DNA from: CAISIP01 sp031383745 | GTDB taxonomy: Bacteria; Pseudomonadota; Gammaproteobacteria; Burkholderiales; Burkholderiaceae_C | Direction of reading: 5' to 3' | DNA: 26,230 nt | Assembly: GCA_031383745.1 (NCBI GenBank) | Contig: JANMZX010000471.1 | Coordinates: 1-26,230, forward strand | Part shown: piece by piece, positions 23,301 to 26,230 of the stretch | How the letters are laid out: each line of letters opens with the position of its first letter | Position numbering within the stretch: position 1 is the first letter of the stretch | Made by a program: the position numbers and the translations under genes | The notes under the pieces: model-generated | Databases searched by the model: none | What the model was told of the DNA's origin: nothing | What the model saw: only the letters and a program-made list of their open reading frames with translations

Positions 23301-23316
23301 TGATGTATTCATCATA
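23301..23316 (-). promoter_or_regulatory. Promoter and operator-like repeat of the toxin-antitoxin pair
   Basis: On the minus strand TATGAT (23316-23311) is a good -10 box. It overlaps TGATGAATACATCA (23314-23301), which has 5-bp inverted arms, directly upstream of the antitoxin ribosome site. This is the expected place for autoregulation by the toxin-antitoxin complex. A six-base stem GGACGC/GCGTCC lies just upstream at 23321-23334. Confidence 0.45.
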
Positions 23317-23343
23317 CGCCGGACGCCAGCGTCCGATGTGACG

Positions 23344-23454
23344 GCTCAACGTTCGAGCTAACCGGCGGGCAGCGGTGTGACGCGCTTGGGCCAGAATGAA
23401 ATGAGGCCCAAGCGTGGCACGCCGTTGCGTGTCCGATTCAGCGAGGGGTTAGCG
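23344..23454 (-). other. attC recombination site (111 bp), strongest of three
   Basis: Read on the minus strand: R''-like CGCTAAC (23454-23448), then CCCTCGCTGAATCGG, a long imperfect hairpin whose core GCTTGGGCC/GGCCCAAGC is perfect, then CCGGTTAGCTCGAAC and R' GTTGAGC (23350-23344). The R' box fits GTTRRRY exactly, and the right part resembles class 1 cassette ends (CGGCTTAACTCAAGCGTTAGGC type). The upstream 55-aa gene ends inside the site, as cassette genes often do. The 111-bp length is within the known attC range. Confidence 0.75.
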
Positions 23455-23605
23455 CTGCCAAGGGACCCAGCACGCGAATGGATCGCCTGGCGACAATTCC
23501 AAGCGTTCTGGTGTTGCGCCAGGCAACTGTTCCGACAAGTCCGGTTGTCAACGCTGAACCAACTGCAACGAGCCAGATGAGCAGGTGAAAGTTTGGATCG
23601 TCCAT
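23438..23605 (-). CDS. 55-aa small membrane protein of a gene cassette
   Basis: The ATG at 23605 has GAGGAG seven bases upstream, among the best ribosome sites in this region. MDDPNF is followed by one transmembrane helix (LLIWLVAVGSALTTGLVGTVAW, residues 8-29) and a basic tail rich in Arg (RNTRTLGIVARRSIRVLG), so the C-terminus should face the cytoplasm. I do not recognise the family. The stop at 23438 falls inside the attC site. Small membrane proteins and unknowns are common in cassettes. Confidence 0.6.
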   Translation of the reverse strand: MDDPNFHLLIWLVAVGSALTTGLVGTVAWRNTRTLGIVARRSIRVLGPLAALTPR

Positions 23606-24211
23606 TCGGTCGCTCCTCAAGTAGAGCCCAAGCAAGGCAATGTGGCTAGACGATGAGCCGATACGAACGAAGTGTGATGTGGTGCCACGGGCGCCTTGCG
23701 GGAGCGTGCAATGAAGGAATTGCTGATCGTGAGGAATGTCAAATGCAACCTACGCAATGCCCACCGCAGCCGCTGCGGAGATACGCGGCCGTTGCGGAAT
23801 ACTCTGGATCGCACAGGTTGCTGCAAGTGACTGTCCTGAATGAAGAACAACCAATTGCGAAAGATTCCGCAGGTGGATAAACAAACCGCCAAACCCCACA
23901 ACCATTCTAGGGTGAAGTCATGCGATGTGTGCTGGCCAAAGCCAGCCGGCGAGGCTGGTGGACTCGCTCGCGGACGCCACCTGGCCGGTGGAGGGGTGGT
24001 GCTGCGCAAGCCGGCCCTGGTTCCGGTGGGCACCTTACGCTGCGACGACACCGATACCGTCGGTCTGCACAGTCGCGCAACGAGTGAGGCCGACTAGCCG
24101 CCCGACGCGCCCTGCGCCACGCCCGTCGCAGTGTTGTTGTTGGCAGCAAAGTGCAGCATGTCCCTGTGTTGAACTGGTGCGTCTTTTACCAGTCGCCGCG
24201 CGGCTACCGCA
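23606..24211. other. About 600 bp without a recognisable gene
   Basis: Composition is mixed, with lower G+C between 23640 and 23920. Several frames are open on both strands but none has a ribosome site together with a protein-like pattern. A 55-bp near-palindrome at 23743-23797, with AAC and GTT cores, might be a decayed fourth attC, but its R boxes are poor. The stretch probably holds degenerate cassette DNA. Confidence 0.45.
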
Positions 24212-24484
24212 TCAGTCCTCCTCATTGAACAAGCTGCCAAAGCCGCCAGCACCATCCGACCCGGTTCCCACCTTTTTAGGCACCCCCTTGGGATACTCCT
24301 CCACGATCCGGTCCTCCCAGTAGGTTGCCGGGTTGGGCGCGCTGCACAGCTTGCGGTACACCTCCTCGGGCACCTGCTTGTAGGCCAGCACGCTCTTGTT
24401 GTCCCAGTGCAGGTCTAGCTGGCGCGACGCTGGGTCGTAGTCGGCCTTGCGGATGCGGCCGCTGGTGAAGGTCTTGCTGGGCAT
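24212..24484 (-). CDS. KTSC-domain protein
   Basis: A 90-aa cytoplasmic protein with one KTSC domain (PF13619): IRKADYDPASRQLDLHW, KSVLAYKQVPEEVYRKLCSAPNPATYWEDRIVEEYP. The domain is named after KTSC and is found alone or joined to lysyl-tRNA synthetases; its role is not established. A Gly/acidic tail (GTGSDGAGGFGSLFNEED) is probably disordered. The ATG at 24484 has a GGGAG ten bases upstream. It is divergent from the ABC_sub_bind gene, sharing a 79-bp spacer with a 5-bp inverted repeat, ACTGC/GCAGT (24521-24538). Confidence 0.85.
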   Translation of the reverse strand: MPSKTFTSGRIRKADYDPASRQLDLHWDNKSVLAYKQVPEEVYRKLCSAPNPATYWEDRIVEEYPKGVPKKVGTGSDGAGGFGSLFNEED

Positions 24485-24563
24485 GGCTGGTGGCTCCCCC
24501 GGATGTCGGCAATGGGTGATACTGCAAGTCTACGCAGTCCAAGGCAAGCAGAAAGGAGATTGC

Positions 24564-25532
24564 ATGAAAAGACGCCCGCTCCTTGTCGCTCCATTGGCCC
24601 TTGCTTTCTCAAGGCCTGGATGGGGCCAGCCAGCAATCAAGGTCTGGCGTGTCGGCTTCTTGAGCGTACGCCAGGAACCCGAATTGCAGGCTGCATTCGT
24701 GCGCGGAATGCGCGAGCTCGGTTACTCTGAAGGTAAGAACCTGCTGATCGAATCCCGGTCCGCCGAAGGCAAGACCGAACGCATGGCCGGCCTGGCGGCT
24801 GACCTGGCGCGGCTCGGGGTGGATGCCATCGTGACTGCGGGAACGGTCGCCACCAGCGCGGCCCGCGGCGCCACTTCCACCATACCGATCGTGATGGGTG
24901 CCTCCGCCGACCCGGTAGGCAATGGTTTCGTCAAGAGCCTGGCCCATCCTGGTGGCAACATCACCGGAATGTCGACCTTGCGCACGGACACGAGCCCGAA
25001 GCTGCTCGAACTGCTGAAAAGCGCCGTGCCGGGCCTGTCGCGCGTGGCCATGCTGGTGAATCCGAGCAACACTGCCCAGCCGCTCTCGATCGCAGGAATG
25101 AAAGAGGCCGCGCAAAGTCTGCGCCTCACCATCCTGCCGGTGCAGGCGCGTAGCGAGGAGGACATCGAGGCAGCGTTCATGGCGATCGCGCAGTCCAAGG
25201 TCGGCGGCATGGTCGTGATGCGCGATGGGGTGTTCCTGCGGCGGCGCCAAGAAATTGCTGACTTCGCGGCCAGACAGCGCCTCGCGGTGATTTCCGACAT
25301 TCGGGATTTCGTGGACGCCGGCACCCTCATGAGTTACGGGCCAAGCCTCACCGACCAGTTGCGGCGTGTCGCCACGCATCTGGACAAGATCTTCAAGGGG
25401 GCGAAGCCGGGCGACCTGCCGGTGGAACAACCGACGAAATTCGAACTCGTCGTCAATCTCAGGACGGCCAAGGCCTTGGGGCTGACGATTCCGCAGTCTT
25501 TGTTGGTGCTGGCGGACGAAGTAATCCATTGA
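24564..25532 (+). CDS. ABC_sub_bind-type periplasmic binding protein
   Basis: A 322-aa exported binding protein of the ABC_sub_bind family (PF04392), a type I periplasmic fold related to Leu/Ile/Val-binding proteins. The leader MKRRPLLVAPLALAFSRPGWGQ is a signal peptide. Blocks include VGFLS, RGMRELGYSEGKNLLIESRSAEGKTE, STIPIVMGASADPVGNGFVKSLAHPGGNITG, ATHLDKIFKGAKPGDLPVEQP and NLRTAKALGLTIPQSLL. The ATG at 24564 has AGGAG a few bases upstream. Such genes are very numerous in Burkholderiales and often stand without permeases, as here, so the ligand is unknown. It is the intact counterpart of the pseudogene at 9193-10226. Confidence 0.93.
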   Translation: MKRRPLLVAPLALAFSRPGWGQPAIKVWRVGFLSVRQEPELQAAFVRGMRELGYSEGKNLLIESRSAEGKTERMAGLAADLARLGVDAIVTAGTVATSAARGATSTIPIVMGASADPVGNGFVKSLAHPGGNITGMSTLRTDTSPKLLELLKSAVPGLSRVAMLVNPSNTAQPLSIAGMKEAAQSLRLTILPVQARSEEDIEAAFMAIAQSKVGGMVVMRDGVFLRRRQEIADFAARQRLAVISDIRDFVDAGTLMSYGPSLTDQLRRVATHLDKIFKGAKPGDLPVEQPTKFELVVNLRTAKALGLTIPQSLLVLADEVIH

Positions 25533-25541
25533 CCAGGGCCG

Positions 25542-26230
25542 CTAGACCTTGCGTGCCGCCATCAGCAGAAACAGCGGAATGCGCTGGCGGCGCGCAAAGT
25601 CCTCGTCGCTCACGAAGTTCTCCCGTGCCGGCATGGATTCGCGCAGGCTTTCCACACGAAAACCAGCTGACTGCACGGCGAGGAAATAGTCTTCCACCGT
25701 CCGGTGGTACTTGATGACCCGGGAGCCGATCCAGTCGGTGCTGCGCTCGCCGGTCCTGAAATAGTCGTCGACGATCCACTCCTGGCGCAAGCCCTGGCCC
25801 TGCCAGGCGCGGTCACAACTCGTGATGACGGGATGTTCAACCGAGAACACCAGAAGGCCGTCCGGCCGCAGCGCCTGGTGCACCTTGCGTAGCAGCGGCG
25901 CAAGCTCCGGCAGATAGTGCAGTACGAGCCGCGCGCAGATACGGCTGTAGGCGGCCGCGGGAAAGTCCCAGTCCCGCAGATCGCCGAGGATGACGCGGCC
26001 TATGCAGCCTTGCAAGTTCCTCTCCGCCTGCTCGACCATGTTGCGCGAGCCGTCGACACCCTGATAAGACGCCGCACCCGCTGCCAGCAGTTCCTTCCCG
26101 AACGCGGCAGCCCCGCAACCCAGGTCGAGAAAATCGTGCCCCTGCACATCGCCCAGCAGGCTGTGGATCAGCGGGCCTTCGAGCGTGTTGTTCGGCGCGG
26201 CAGGGTCTTCGCGGTGCCGGCTGTAAACCT
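25542..26230 (-). CDS. Class I SAM-dependent methyltransferase (5' end cut by window edge)
   Basis: At least 229 residues of a methyltransferase whose N-terminus lies beyond the window. The visible start reads VYSRHREDPAAPNNTLEGP, a segment common just before motif I in one group of small-molecule methyltransferases. Motif I is DFLDLGCGAAAFGKEL, followed by YQGVDGS (acidic), VILGDLRDW and ICARLVLHYLPE (motif IV). The rest, LVFSVEHPVITSCDRAW and WIVDDYF, continues the family pattern to the stop. The GTG at 26147 sits just before motif I, so it is probably not the true start. It is convergent with the ABC_sub_bind gene (nine-base gap). Confidence 0.88.
   Translation of the reverse strand, partial: VYSRHREDPAAPNNTLEGPLIHSLLGDVQGHDFLDLGCGAAAFGKELLAAGAASYQGVDGSRNMVEQAERNLQGCIGRVILGDLRDWDFPAAAYSRICARLVLHYLPELAPLLRKVHQALRPDGLLVFSVEHPVITSCDRAWQGQGLRQEWIVDDYFRTGERSTDWIGSRVIKYHRTVEDYFLAVQSAGFRVESLRESMPARENFVSDEDFARRQRIPLFLLMAARKV

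Noticed and set aside
22697..23454. attC sites read in the plus orientation
   Set aside because: The cores are nearly symmetrical, but the genes all run on the minus strand and end at the sites, and the right part of the 111-bp site resembles known cassette ends only on the minus strand.
23903..23915. ATTCTAGGGT resembling an IS1380-type end
   Set aside because: It matches the MITE ends for only a few bases and has no partner repeat or target duplication nearby.
23617..24051. 144-codon open frame on the minus strand upstream of the cassette genes
   Set aside because: It has no ribosome site and low-complexity Pro/Arg content, and shares sequence with the better supported 5' region of the 55-aa gene.
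1..26230. CRISPR arrays, tRNA or rRNA genes, integrase or transposase genes
   Set aside because: No regularly spaced direct repeats and no recognisable RNA gene or recombinase sequence were seen on either strand.

Overview
The window is GC-rich (visibly well above 60 % G+C, with strong third-position GC) and gene-dense. Its families are typical of soil or water Burkholderiales, probably Comamonadaceae: ABC_sub_bind-type periplasmic proteins, a tannase/feruloyl esterase, a Pseudomonas CBS3-like 4-hydroxybenzoyl-CoA thioesterase, and a MalF/MalG importer with an enolase-superfamily enzyme. The placement is inferred from gene content; no rRNA or tRNA is present to confirm it.

Layout. (1) 1-5683, minus strand: two MFS transporters coupled by a stop/start overlap, an IolI-like TIM-barrel protein, a tannase-family lipoprotein esterase and the start of a strictosidine synthase/SMP-30-like protein. 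A 4-hydroxybenzoyl-CoA thioesterase is divergent at 5746. This looks like uptake/export and hydrolysis of (aromatic) esters. (2) 6185-9148: a membrane-anchored NAPE-PLD-like metallo-beta-lactamase-fold hydrolase, a small CopD-like membrane protein, and a DUF4143 ATPase. The ATPase has a perfect 11-bp inverted repeat and a TATAAT only five bases before its start codon. (3) 9193-10226: a decayed ABC_sub_bind gene split by a 234-bp MITE with 17-bp terminal inverted repeats and a 5-bp target duplication, of IS1380-family type. (4) 10223-12025: a TPR-methyltransferase and a glutathione S-transferase. (5) 12090-20240, minus strand: a carbohydrate-type ABC importer (binding protein plus two permeases, no ATPase) interleaved with a PLP enzyme, a mandelate racemase-type enolase, two unrecognised proteins and an aspartoacylase/AstE-like zinc hydrolase. 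A MurQ-type etherase/SIS protein is divergent at 20385. A 711-bp non-coding insert-like block separates the binding protein and PLP enzyme from the rest.

(6) 21274-24484: an unrecognised exported protein, then a stretch with lower and more variable composition that I read as a degenerate integron gene-cassette array without an integrase (CALIN-like), entirely on the minus strand. In transcription order it holds a 55-aa membrane protein followed by an attC-like site, a PF09720/ParE-type toxin-antitoxin pair followed by an attC-like site, a truncated CopG-like antitoxin followed by a weaker attC-like site, and an internally deleted YpeA-like GNAT acetyltransferase. Then come about 600 bp without a recognisable gene, and a KTSC protein. 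(7) 24564-26230: an intact ABC_sub_bind lipid/amino-acid-type binding protein and a methyltransferase cut by the window edge.

The strongest non-routine observations are the cassette array, the MITE-disrupted pseudogene (which can be rebuilt in frame by removing the element and one target copy), the palindrome/leaderless promoter arrangement of the DUF4143 ATPase, and the catabolic ABC cluster with two uncharacterised members.
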